This document shows positions 30,776 to 40,693 of a stretch of 64,000 bases of DNA, one piece after another. This DNA is from Hexactinellida sp. DTS-2022 (Eukaryota > Porifera > Hexactinellida), in NCBI GenBank assembly GCA_028753945.1, contig JAPNXP010000001.1:11770501-11834500 (forward strand), read 5' to 3'. Within the stretch, counting starts at the first letter, position 1. Each line of letters opens with the position of its first letter. The notes below the pieces were generated by a model. The model was given only the letters and a program-made list of their open reading frames with translations. It searched no databases and was not told where the DNA came from. Made by a program: the position numbers and the translations under genes.

Positions 30776-31918
30776 CTGCTGAAGAAATGGAACTAATTTA
30801 ACCCCGTAGAGTTCATGCGAGTAATTGAGGAAATGGGCAACAGAGAATTGCTATCTCTACCCAAGAAGATAGCTTGGAAGATACAGTTCCAAAACAGGTC
30901 ATAACAAAAACGAAATCAGCTCACCTCATAGAATTGTTAAGTGATGCATGATGTTTCATCTGTGATTGGTATATAATCGCACAAAACATGACAGAGAGCG
31001 ATAACACAAAAGAGATACTGAATATTAAATACAAATTGATACAAGAAGGAATAATCTCATAAAGATCTAACTGTGCTATGCAAAGCTATGACAGAAATTG
31101 AAAGAGTCGATTTGGTACCGAAAATCAAAAATTACGCATCTATGTTCGAAGGTTTAAGTGAAGATGAATTCAAGACTAACTCGTGTCCGAGATAGAATAC
31201 GAAGGAGAAGATAACCATCCCCAGTGGATGAGGAAACTGAGAGAGTATATGCTATTGCAGCACAGAGATGTCAGTGATGTTATACTAGACAGAGAAATGG
31301 TTGCATTGGAATCCATGTATACTCCACTCACTGCCATTAAACAACAGACAGATAGAGTAAAACCAGAAGCAGAGACCTCCGTTAAAGAGATTGAATTCCC
31401 GAGGGAAATGAACAAAGAACAAAGGAGGTTTGAAACGGAATGGAATACCAAGAATCAGAAATAGTTGACTTCGAATCTCATGTTCCCATTGTCGCACCGA
31501 GAAACCAGAAATCTGGAAGCTAATAGGGAGCGAATCCAGGTTGTGGCAACACCTTCCTATGCAAGTACTCCGGATACTGTTACGGGATGGATAAACTAGA
31601 GAACTTCCAGTATCTCCTGTGCACACACTGCAGAGACACAGAATGGCATGAGATTGAGGTGGCGAGACAAGAGGACAAAGAGATCAACAAATACATGCGC
31701 AGATGGCTGGCATCAATATGCCACTCGGTGTGGGATGGGAAGAGTCCCTGACACGATACATAATGAGGACAGGAGGGGAGAGTCTCCTCTTGATAATAGA
31801 CGGACTCAAAGAGTTCATTAAGACAGTCCCATTCGACACAACACTACTCTACCTCCTCCATGAAAGAGAATCTTACTTAGCGCTACCATCCTACTCACCA
31901 GCAGACCAGGTGCTTGGT
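30776..31918 (+). pseudogene. NLR pseudogene 2 (DED1 end to NACHT RPGAW)
   Basis: Frameshifted relic parallel to the intact NLR. Segments recognised: FMRVIEEMGNRELLSLPKKI (DED1 end), IKYKLIQEGIIS and TEIERVDLVPKIKNYASMF (DED2), MRKLREYMLLQHRDVSDVIL, SMYTPLTAIKQQ, LLIIDGLKEF (Walker B with Asp-Glu changed to Lys-Glu), and in another frame LLTSRPGAWSD. At that point the 21-bp array takes over. The Walker A region near 31530 is shifted by several small indels. It pairs with the inverted pseudogene at 17306-18290 and lacks LRRs. Confidence 0.85.
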
Positions 31919-34900
31919 CTGACAAACTGGTTTTGAAACAAGATAGACCGGTTTTGAAACAAGACAAACAGGTTTTGAAACAAGACAAACCTGTTTTTGA
32001 AACAAGACAGACGGGTTTTGAAAATAGATAAACCGGTTTTGAAAATAGATAGACACGTTTTGAAAATAGATAAACTGGTTTTGAAACAAGTCAAACGGGT
32101 TTTGAAACAAGACAAACCGGTTTCTGAACAAGACAAACCGGATTTGAGACAAGACAAACCGGTTTTTGAGACAAAACAAACAGGTTTTTGAGACAAGACA
32201 AACCAGTTTTGAAATAAGATAAACCGGTTTAGCAACAAGTCAAACCGGTTTTGAAACAAAATAAACCGGTTTTGAAAATAGATAAACCGGTTTTGAGACA
32301 AGTCAAACCGGTTTTGAAAATAGATAAACCGGTTTTGAAACAAGTCAAACAGGTTTTGAAAATAGATAAACCGGTTTTGAAACAAGATAAACCGGATTTG
32401 AAAATAGATAAATAGGTTTTGAAACAAATCAAACAGGTTTTGAAACAAGAAAAACCGGTTTTGAAAATTGATAAACACGTTTTGAAACTAGACAAACCGG
32501 TTTTGAAACAAGGCAAACATGTTTTTGAAACAAGTCAAACCGGTTTTGAAACAAGGCAAACCGGTTTTTGAAACAAGACAACCCGGTTTTGAAACAAGTC
32601 AAACCGGTTTTGAAACAAATCAAAACGGTTTTGAAACAAGTCAAACAGGGTTTGAAACAAGATAAACCGGTTTTGAAACAAGGCAAACCGGTTTTGAAAC
32701 AAGTCAAACCGGTTTTGAAAATTGATAAACCGGTTTTGAAACAAGTCAAACAGGTTTTGAGACAAGATAAACCGCTTTTGGAAATTGATAAACAGGTTTT
32801 GAAACAAGATAAACCGATTTTGAAACAAGACAAACCGGTTTTTATAATAGATAAACCGGTTTAAATCCAAGTCAAACCGGTTTTGAAACAAGATAAACCG
32901 GTTTTGAAACAAGTCAAACCGGTTTAGAAACAAGACAAATCGGTTTTGAAACAAGACAAACCGGTTTTGAAACATACAAACCATGAGTAAAAATAGATAA
33001 CTGGTTTTGAAAATCGATAAACCGGTTTTGAAACAGGACAAACCGGTTTTGAAACAATTCCATACGGTTTTGAAAAAGACAAACCTGTTTTGAAACAAGG
33101 CAAACCGGTTTTGAAACAAGATAAACCGGTTTTGAAACAAGTCAAACAGATTTTGAAACAAGATAAACCGGTTTTGAAAATTGATAAACCGGTATTGAAA
33201 CAAGTTAAACACGTTTTGAGACAAGATAAACCGGTTTTGGAAATTGATAAACCGATTTTGAAACAAGTTAAACACGTTTTGAAACAAGATAAACCGATAT
33301 TGAAACAAGACAAACCGGTTTTTATAATAGATAACCGGTTTTGAAACAAGTCAAACCGGTTTTGAAAATTGATAAACCGGTATTGAAACAAGTCAAACTT
33401 GTTTTGAGACAAGATAAACCGGTTTTGGAAATTGATAAACCGGTTTTGAAACAAGACAAACCGGTTTGAAACAAGATAAACCGATTTTGAAACAAGACAA
33501 ACCGGTTTTTATAATAGATAAACTGGTTTTGAAACAAGTCAAGCCGGTTTTGAAACAAGTCAAACAGATTTTGAAACAAGATAAACCGGTTTTGAAAATT
33601 GATAAACCGGTATTGAAACAAGTCAAACAGGTTTTGAGACAAGATAAACCGGTTTTGAAACAAGTCAAACAGGTTTTGAAACAAGATAAACCGGTTTTGA
33701 AAATAGATAAACCAGTTTTGAAAATTGATAAACCGGTATTGAAACAAGTCAAACCGATTTTGAACAAGACGAACCTGTTTTTGAAACAAGACAAACCGGT
33801 TTTGAAACAAGTCAAACCGGTTTAGAAACAAGTCAAACAGGTTTTGAAATAAGATAAACCGGTTTTGAAAATTGATAAACCGGTTTTGAAACAAGACAAA
33901 CCCGTTTTTGAACAAGACAAACCAGTTTTGAGACATGCTAAAACCGTTTATTTCTGGAACAACCGGTTTTGAAACCAGATAAACCGGTTTTGAAACAAGA
34001 CAAACTGGATTTGAGACAAGACAAACCGGTTTTTGAACAAGACAAACCGGTTTTGAAAATAGACAAACAGGTTTTGAAACAAGACAAACCGGTTTTGAAA
34101 AGGACAAACCGGTTTTGAAAAAAGACAAACCGTTTTTGAACCAAGTAAAACCGGTTCTAAAACAAGTCAAACCGGTTTTGAAAATAGATAAACCGGTTTT
34201 GAAACAAGACAAACCCATTTTTGAACAAGACAAACAAGTTTTGAGACATGCCAAAACCGTTTATTTCTGGAAAAACCGGTTTTGAAACCAGATAAACCGG
34301 TTTTGAAACAAGACAAACTGGATTTGAGACAAGACAAACCGGTTTTGAAGATAGATAAACCGGTTTAGAAACAAGACAAATCGGTTTTTCAACAGACAAA
34401 TCGGTTTTGAAAATAGATAAACCGGTTTTGAAACAAGACAAATCCGTTTATTTCTGGAAAAACCGGTTATGAAACCAGAAAAACCGGTTTTGAAACAAGA
34501 CATACTGGATTTGAGACAAGACAAACCGGTTTTTGAACAAGACAAACCGGTTTTGAAATAGATAAACAGTTTAGAAACAAGACAAACCGGTTTTTGAACA
34601 GACTAACCGGTTTTGAGACAAGACAAACCGGTTTTGAAAATAGATAAACACGTTTTGAAACAAGACAAATCCGTTTATGAACAAGACAAACCGGATTTGA
34701 GACAAGACAAACCGGTTTTGAGACAAGACAAACCGGTTTTGAACATGACAAAGCAGGTATTGAAACAAGACAAAGCGGTTTTGAACATGACAAAGCAGGT
34801 ATTGAAACAAGACAAACCGATTTTTGAAAAGACAAACCAGTTTTTGAGACTAAACAAACCGGTTTTTGAACAAGACAAACCAGTTTTGAGACAAGACATA

Positions 34901-35203
34901 CCGGTTTTGAAAATAGATAAACCGGTTTTGAAAAAAGTAAAACCGGTTTTGAGACAAGACAACCGGTTTTGATCCTGACAAACCGGTTTTGAAACACCCA
35001 AACCGGTTTTGAGTCAAGACAAACCTGTTTATTTCTGGAAAAACCGGTTTTGAAACAAGACAAACCTGTTTCGAGGCAAGACAAACCGGTTTTGAAACAA
35101 GACAAACCTGTTTTGAGGCAAGACAAACCGGTTTTGAAACAAGACATACCGGTTTTTGAGACAAGACAAACGGTTTTATCTGGATAAACCGGTTTTTGTG
35201 GTT
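31919..35203 (+). repeat. 21-bp tandem array, about 155 units
   Basis: About 3.3 kb of tandem units with consensus ACCGGTTTTGAAACAAGACA plus A. Variants are gaaaatagataa, gaaacaagtcaa, gagacaagacaa and gaacaagacaa. Most units contain the palindrome AAACCGGTTT, so the same symmetric site recurs every 21 bp. Single-base length changes occur throughout, and larger higher-order units are visible (for example, gtttatttctgg occurs near 33946, 34257, 34447 and 35028). Unit length is a multiple of three, producing long open frames on both strands (VLKQDKP forward; CFKTGLS or LFQNRFI in reverse) that I do not regard as genes. Confidence 0.95.
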
Positions 35204-35888
35204 AACACGATTACATAGTTCCAATATATCTCGAGAAATAAGGTGAGAAAGAATAACAGTGGTAGTAGAATGGTAGTAGAAATCTCATGCAACAGACAAA
35301 AGCCGAGCCATATATGGGTAACGTGACGTATCCTCAGGGGTACTAGTTGTGGGCAAGGGCGGCGGAAGCAGGGAAGCTAGGGGGGCTCAGCCCCCTACTT
35401 TCCCCCTCATATACATTATACTAATTTAAATAATACTAGTAAAGGACATTTCAGTAACTATCTGCGTTAGTGAGTGTATTATTTGTTGATGTTGTTTTCT
35501 CAATACTTTTAATATTTATTTGGAAAATGATTTAGTTATTTGGAAATGACTTGAAAATTTATTCTAATTATTTTATGTTGTTTTTTAAATTTATTTGACG
35601 ATTTGTTATTTATTTGAATGATCTGAGAAATTAATTGAATATTGAAATTTTGTAATATCACTTCATTCACCATGAAACTATAATATGACAATTAAATGTC
35701 AGTCCTCGCTATGATTTTGGAATATTTATTGTGTAAATAATGGTAAATACATAGATATACTTAATTTAGCAAATATTTATTTCGAATACTAATTGTGATT
35801 TTGTGGCCAATCGAGAGATTTACAATATTGATCCGGCAGTACGGCTGGTAACTAGTAGCGACACTAGGTTGGCGCGAGGCGCAATAAA

Positions 35889-35940
35889 AGTGGCCGAGGG
35901 TTACCCTCCTGATGAGTCCTTGAGATAGGACGAAACCACA
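35889..35940 (+). pseudogene. hammerhead ribozyme, left arm, defective
   Basis: CTGATGA, stem II GTCC...GGAC, GAAA and ACCAC are intact. The cleavage triplet reads GCC where the right arm has GTC, and the stem I loop has lost about six bases. Predicted inactive. Confidence 0.72.
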
Positions 35941-36160
35941 CACGTAACATCCCTATGGGATGGGGTCAGCCATAGCGGCTAGTCTTCATACTAGTACGTG
36001 GCCTCATCTCATAACATAATAGCCGGCCATAACATAATAACCTCCGACGTTAACGCCGGGGTTATTATGTTATGGCCGGCTATTATGTTTTGAGATGAGG
36101 CCACGCACTAGTATGAAGACTAGCCGCTATGGCTGACCCCATCCCATAGGGATGTTACGT

Positions 36161-36220
36161 GTGTGGTTTCGTCCTATCTCAAGGACTCATCAGGAGGGTA
36201 ACCGGAACCCTCGACCACTC
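36161..36220 (-). ncRNA. hammerhead self-cleaving ribozyme, type III, right arm
   Basis: On the minus strand: stem III GTGG plus cleavage triplet GTC, stem I GAGGGT...ACCCTC, core CTGATGA, stem II GTCC-TTGAGATA-GGAC, core GAAA, stem III CCAC. All conserved core positions are present, so this copy is predicted active. It differs from the left-arm copy exactly at the cleavage triplet and the stem I loop. Confidence 0.87.
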
Positions 36221-36434
36221 TTATTGCGCCTCGCGCCATCCTAGTGTCGCTACTAGGTTACTAGCCGTACTGCCGGATCATCTACAGACTACTCATGTAG
36301 TGTCCCGTACTGCCACCTACTAGTTGGTCCCACAATTAACACCCCTGAGGATCCGTCACAGTAATACAAATGTATATGTAAGAAAACCTGGTCTAGGAAG
36401 TCTACATATACATTATTTCATAAAAAATTTAAGA

Positions 36435-37911
36435 TTAAAATAATTGTTTAGCTAAGGAGATAAATACAAATATAATAATTGGTGAAATAATAACAAAATA
36501 CCTTCCGAATGTGGACCCTATATTCAGAATGTCGCCGTCTTCTAGCGAGATGGCTAAATGCGATAATTGATAATTATAATTCATCATGGTCAGACTGTGG
36601 ACCATTTTCTTGTGTAGACACGTATTTTCATTTGCAACACCCTGTAAGTTTCCAATAGCTTCTTTTGCATCACGTTGCAGTGCTAATTCCTTGTGAGATA
36701 ATATAATCTAAACGGATCAAACTTGAACATACCACAATAGGAGACTGGAGTAACAATAGTTTATTATTGAATCTGAAACTTAATATACAAATACTTATAT
36801 AAGATACTGTGTTGGAATATGTACGGTACATGTCACGAAGTGCTTAGAGCACGACAAAGGTCACGTCACTCCCAGGAGGACTAGGTGCTGCTGGAGCTGT
36901 GTAGACAGCGAGAGAGAGCAGGCATAGATGTGTCGCGACGGATGGAGGCAGTTCACATCTGGTCGTTAGTCGGTCACAGCGGTAGCAGTGAGCGTACCGA
37001 GGGTAGAGGACTGGACCGTCCTCCTGATGAGGCCTATGGAGGGCCGAAACCCTAGAGTGGTGGCGACACCACTCGGACCACTTGAGCTGTCATGGTGGCA
37101 GCTTGATACAGTCAGGGTGAAAAGCTTCATGACATAGTATACATACTATTTTGCTGCAAAATTACCACTTTGACCGACTTATTGGAAAATACTGATTAAT
37201 TATTGACTCTACTCTTACCGTTCTATATGATTTCTATTCCCATTCCCATGAATCCCATTTTATTCCCACAGGATTTATTTGCTGATTCATATGGGGATCC
37301 ATGTGGGAATTCCCACAGAAATCCTGTAAGATTAGAGATTCCAATCTCGGGATCCTGGGACACCAATATTGTGGCAGGCCATCCTTTTGGTATTACAGAA
37401 TTGTCAGAATGCGTATCATACTAAATCACTATAGTGATTTGGAGCCGTTAAAACCTTCCGTAATGCAAAATTACCTAAAATTAAACACCCCAGTCACGCT
37501 CTTTTGATCATTTTGTAACACAAAAGAATCGTATCTAACATTGGATAATTACCCCCTCCCCCCTTTGAAGCGTAACGTCACAGTTGAACCGAGGAGGCCA
37601 AAACCGAAACCGAAATCACTAGCGATTTAGTTAGTAATTAGAGCCGTAAAAAAACGCAGGGATTTTGGGCTCCAAAACGCGCTTACAAATACAACCCATA
37701 TTGGTACAGCGAATTTCGTACCATTTCCATTATTCCCGGGCCTCAGATGCATTTCAGACGAATCATACTTCTCTATAGGTTCTGCAATGAGCAGCCTCAA
37801 ATGATGCAAGTTCACAGCAGGATGAATGCCTTCTGGGAATTCGCTATACAAGTCTAATACCATGCTCAGGCTCACGTATAAGTCATTAGTTATAATCAGT
37901 GAATCAAGCAT
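36435..37911 (-). CDS. two-exon predicted membrane protein, family not recognised
   Basis: Exon A 37911-37687 opens with ATG after an in-frame stop and ends at a consensus donor (gtaagc). Exon B 36689-36435 follows an acceptor AG and ends in TAA. Both junctions are phase 0, giving 159 residues. Exon A reads MLDSLIITNDLYVSLSMVLD, with HPAVNLHHLRLLIAEPIEKY in the middle. Exon B starts ELALQRDAKEAIGNLQGVAN and ends with a hydrophobic stretch (YFVIISPIIIFVFISLA), a likely C-terminal membrane anchor. The start lies about 250 bp from RAB21 on the opposite strand, suggesting a shared divergent promoter. A family 1 ribozyme element occupies the intron. I do not recognise the protein; extra exons are possible. 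Confidence 0.5.
36822..37135 (+). repeat. ribozyme element family 1, single copy
   Basis: From about catgtcacgaagtgct through cactcccaggaggactaggt, the hammerhead at 36999-37056, and a hairpin agtggtggcgacaccact, to aaaagcttcatgaca. It aligns with the rearranged copy at 29705-30230 and gives the probable unit length of about 300 bp. No long terminal repeats, no reverse transcriptase and no tandem partner were seen. Confidence 0.78.
36999..37056 (+). ncRNA. hammerhead self-cleaving ribozyme, type III topology
   Basis: Same design as 30066-30120: GAGGGT and cleavage triplet GTA (cut after 37005), stem I GAGGAC-TGGACC-GTCCTC, CTGATGA, stem II GGCC-TATGGAG-GGCC, GAAA, CCCTAG. The stem II loop differs from the other copy while its stem is retained, which supports selection or recent activity. 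Predicted active. Confidence 0.87.
37225..37385. repeat. ATGGGAATCC-type simple repeat region
   Basis: Runs of attcccattcccatgaatcc, catatggggatccatgtggg and aattcccacag resemble the interior of the element at 9409-10151 (positions 9776-10040). Probably a fragment of the same element or a shared simple repeat. Confidence 0.5.
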
Positions 37912-38164
37912 GGATTTGTATGAATTATTTGATTAGCTTTTCGGACTGAATTATTTCAAATTCTTTCGATTACACTATAATTGATTGATTTTTGTAGTAT
38001 GCATGTATAAATGTACCCCAAACTGTGAACGGTCTATTTAACTTTACGTAAATTACTGCCTAATTAATTCTTGTGGCACTTGGTTTATGACACAATTGTA
38101 GAGTTTACTTGTACCTCGCCATATGACGTATGACATTATATTGTGTGTGCTATTTATAGACCTG

Positions 38165-38782
38165 ATGGCAGAAAGACCATCTTTTGAATTCAAGGTTGTT
38201 CTTCTGGGCGAGGGTTGCGTGGGCAAGACCTCCATATTCCTCCGGTACACAGAGGGGAAGTTCAACGAGAGACATGACGTCACTTGCCAAGCCGCCTTCC
38301 GCACGAAGAAGCTGACGCTAGCCGGCAAGCGGGTGTCTCTGCATATTTGGGACACGGCGGGACAGGAGAAGTTCCACGCGATAGCGCCGATATACTACCG
38401 CGACAGCAGAGGGGCTATCCTGGTGTACGACATAACGGACGCTAACTCGTTTGACCGCGTAAAGATATGGGTGAAGGAGCTGAGACGCATGTGCGGGGCG
38501 GAGCTGGTGCTGGCTATTGTGGGCAACAAGACGGATCTGGAGCGGGAGAGACACGTGGAGGAGGAGGTGGCGGCAGAGTACGCGCAGCAAGTGGCAGCTA
38601 GGCACTTCAGCTGCTCCGCTAAGCAGAACAGAGGGATAGAGGAACTGTTCCTGGACCTGACCAAGCGGCTGATCACATCGCAGGGAGATTCTAAATACAA
38701 ATCTAGCTCCCCGGGCCGGCCCGCCCCTAACCTAGACATCGTAGAGGACTACAGCGAAGATAAGAAGGGCGGGTGCTGCTGA
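38165..38782 (+). CDS. RAB21: Rab21-type small GTPase
   Basis: Single-exon 205-residue Rab. MAERPSFEFKVVLLGEGCVG opens the protein; P-loop GEGCVGKTS, switch II WDTAGQEKFHA, guanine-binding NKTDL and SAKQN, and a C-terminal CC (GGCC) for geranylgeranylation are all present. GEGCVGKTS, LTLAGKRVSLHIWDTAGQ, YYRDSRGAILVYDIT and NRGIEELFLDL match animal Rab21, which acts on early endosomes and in integrin traffic. The start at 38165 follows TTATAG, a likely splice acceptor 4 bp upstream; an in-frame upstream ATG at 38123 is probably not used. The coding region is much richer in G+C than its surroundings. Confidence 0.95.
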   Translation: MAERPSFEFKVVLLGEGCVGKTSIFLRYTEGKFNERHDVTCQAAFRTKKLTLAGKRVSLHIWDTAGQEKFHAIAPIYYRDSRGAILVYDITDANSFDRVKIWVKELRRMCGAELVLAIVGNKTDLERERHVEEEVAAEYAQQVAARHFSCSAKQNRGIEELFLDLTKRLITSQGDSKYKSSSPGRPAPNLDIVEDYSEDKKGGCC

Positions 38783-39140
38783 CTCAGGTCTCAACACTTT
38801 AATGGACATTGAACAGTGGTTGCCAAACTCTATAGTCTATCTTTTTATTGTTCTATAAGAGAGTAATATAGCTAGCTGTGAGGGTTATATTTCTGTAATG
38901 AGTTAGTGTACCTAATGTATTGTATGTAGTTTGGCAACGGATATATTTATAAGAATGTTTATACTACTCGGATAATTCCACTCTTTATTGCTAATTTTTG
39001 ATTGGTTATTACTACAGACAAGTTATGTCACATAAACAAATATAATTTGTAAATAAAATATGCAAATAAGTAAGTTTGAAAGGTCAAATTATATGTTTAG
39101 TGCAGACATCTTGTTTCCCACACAATAATCCCTAGTTACG

Positions 39141-39328
39141 TCACAGGTCTGCTTATTGTGAACTATTTTTGATCTGCTTAATATGAAAAACTATTATGAA
39201 CAAGCCCTATGGTCCCAATTTAGCAACTTACATGGAGTTTGTATTAAGTTGAGTTCTCTTACTATGAAGTCTCTATTATGAACACAGTTTTTGGTCCCTT
39301 GAATGTTCATAATAAAAGAACCTGACTG
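39141..39328. mobile_element. MITE, family D
   Basis: From cacaggtctgcttattgtga to aataaaagaacctgactg; the same internal blocks as 2049-2297 (ggtcccaatttagcaactta, tattaagttgagttc). The left end is slightly eroded. Confidence 0.72.
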
Positions 39329-39534
39329 TAATATGTTCGGGTACAATATTAACTGTGAATAAGAATCACTCTAACCTGTCGGTTACTATTAATAAATACA
39401 GTTTTACTATCGTTATTAAATTTAAACCCGTGCATGTGTAACACTAGGCACGTCCATAAACTGCAAGATTAATACTTTACCTTGAATAATAAGCGACACT
39501 TCATTCATAAATTATTGCTCTTCCAAGTTCAAGC

Positions 39535-39638
39535 GTTCTGGTGCAAATGGTCCCCACTGGATATTTGGACCAAATTTCTAGTTTTTGGTCCAATGGTTCC
39601 CTGGGACCAAATATCCAGGGGACCATTTGGACCAGAAC
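39535..39638. repeat. long foldback (GTTCTGG...CCAGAAC)
   Basis: Arms gttctggtgcaaatggtccc and gggaccatttggaccagaac pair, continuing through actggatatttggacc against ggaccaaatatcc. A single transcript would form a hairpin of about 36 bp. Confidence 0.75.
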
Positions 39639-39747
39639 ACGAGTATGTATGTCTTCTTGAAGTTTAGCTTCTACTCTAATAAGTAGTGCACTATGGCGGG
39701 TCTAACTCTCCGTATATTTTATAGTTATATTATGGGATGTACCAGGG

Positions 39748-39910
39748 ATTAGATCCGGAGTAAACACGTTTTGGGGATCCCAGCGTTTTAGGGACCACGT
39801 CCCTAAATCGCTAGCGTTTTGGGCCCCCTGGGCTTTAAAACGCTAGCGATATAGGGACGGGGGTCCCTAAAACGCTGGGGTCCCCAAAACGCGTTTACAC
39901 CGGATCTAAT
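39748..39910. repeat. long foldback (TTAGATCCGG...CCGGATCTAA)
   Basis: Arms ttagatccggagtaaacacg and cgcgtttacaccggatctaa pair, with gttttggggatcccagcgtt and tagggacc continuing the stem, around a centre containing cgctagcgttttggg. Probably a foldback transposon; target duplication not resolved. Confidence 0.75.
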
Positions 39911-40430
39911 TGTGATATTATTATAAAGAACGAACGGACAATTCTTATCTTTCTGAGGAATGGCTATGTTAAGCTAGTTTCAGGACTATCTTGTAGTAAT
40001 TCATTAAATACAATTAGAAAATACTGAGTATACAAATAGCAGTATCTAAGGTCCCCAAGGTAGAATCAGACTTTAATTCTGGTACAATTAGATTTAGTTT
40101 AAGCTCGCTCACACGTTTAATTAAATTACTCAGTCTATAGGAGTATGTCTCGATTTCGTTCGCCTAGAAAAGTTTCCCTCAAATTTACACGCATGTGGGC
40201 GCGTGCGGTCGCCTGGATGAAACCTTAGGTCGAATATTATTGTATGATTAGAGACAGTAGATTAATTGATTGGAATATATGTAACTCTTAACGAATCCAT
40301 TTGATTATTCACACATATACACTTTTGCCTTAATCAACTCACTTTTTATCAAACGGTTGAGACCATGGATATAAACTGATTTTGTAGTTCGGAACTTTCC
40401 TGACTATTTCGATTGAACAACTACGTATAA

Positions 40431-40573
40431 CCTCGTTAGTAGTTACGTAGTACGAACACTATTTCCTTCCCCTTTAAAGCCTTTTCAATACAAATGATGT
40501 TGGTTAATACGAATCCGGATAAGGCGAACCCATTTTCCGGTCTCCTGGTGTTCCTACTAACAAGGTTCTACTG
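40431..40573. mobile_element. MITE, family C
   Basis: Contains ataacctcgttagtag, ttcaatacaaatgatgttgg, ttaatacgaatccggataag and ends ctaacaaggttctactg before TA. Left end eroded. Confidence 0.68.
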
Positions 40574-40693
40574 TATATGGTTAGATAGTATGCCTGGCTG
40601 TTATAAGGGAGTTATTTGATTCAGATAGTGCTAGACAATAAGGAGTATAACCACACTTATTGTAACATATGTAGCAAGTTAGCTGTAACACAG

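Larger units (their letters stand above)
35322..36365. repeat. head-to-head palindrome of ribozyme element family 2
   Basis: The right arm (36365 down to about 36060, minus strand) reads from gtgacggatcctcaggggtg to the centre. The left arm carries the same blocks on the plus strand, from gtgacgtatcctcaggggta at 35325, interrupted by an insert, and resuming at gatccggcagtacggctggt (35829). The arms meet at about 36048-36062, around a centre reading cctccgacgttaacgccggg. Apart from the insert the arms differ by scattered substitutions and small indels. Each arm carries one hammerhead copy. Confidence 0.85.
35204..36434. other. region of the palindromic ribozyme element and its insertion
   Basis: Apart from the palindrome (35322-36365) this holds about 480 bp (35349-35828) that splits its left arm. 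That insert begins gggcggcggaagcagg with a G-run/C-run hairpin and is otherwise AT-rich; it resembles the GC-ended hAT-like elements but its right end was not resolved. Confidence 0.55.
38783..40693. other. RAB21-EIF2S1 intergenic region
   Basis: Contains the family D MITE (39141-39328), two foldbacks (39535-39638 and 39748-39910) and a family C MITE (40431-40573). No further gene was recognised. Confidence 0.55.

Noticed and set aside
31919-35203. Possible CRISPR array
   Set aside because: Units are contiguous 21-bp tandem repeats with no unique spacers, in a eukaryotic context.
31891-35224. Many overlapping long open frames on both strands with KQDKPVL-, CFKTGLS- or LFQNRFI-type repeats
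   Set aside because: They arise because the repeat unit is 21 bp and contains no stop in several frames; they change frame with every small indel and have no conserved flanks or starts.
29700-37135. Penelope or LTR retrotransposon carrying the ribozymes
   Set aside because: No reverse transcriptase, GIY-YIG or long terminal repeat was seen near any ribozyme copy, so an autonomous element is not present in the window.
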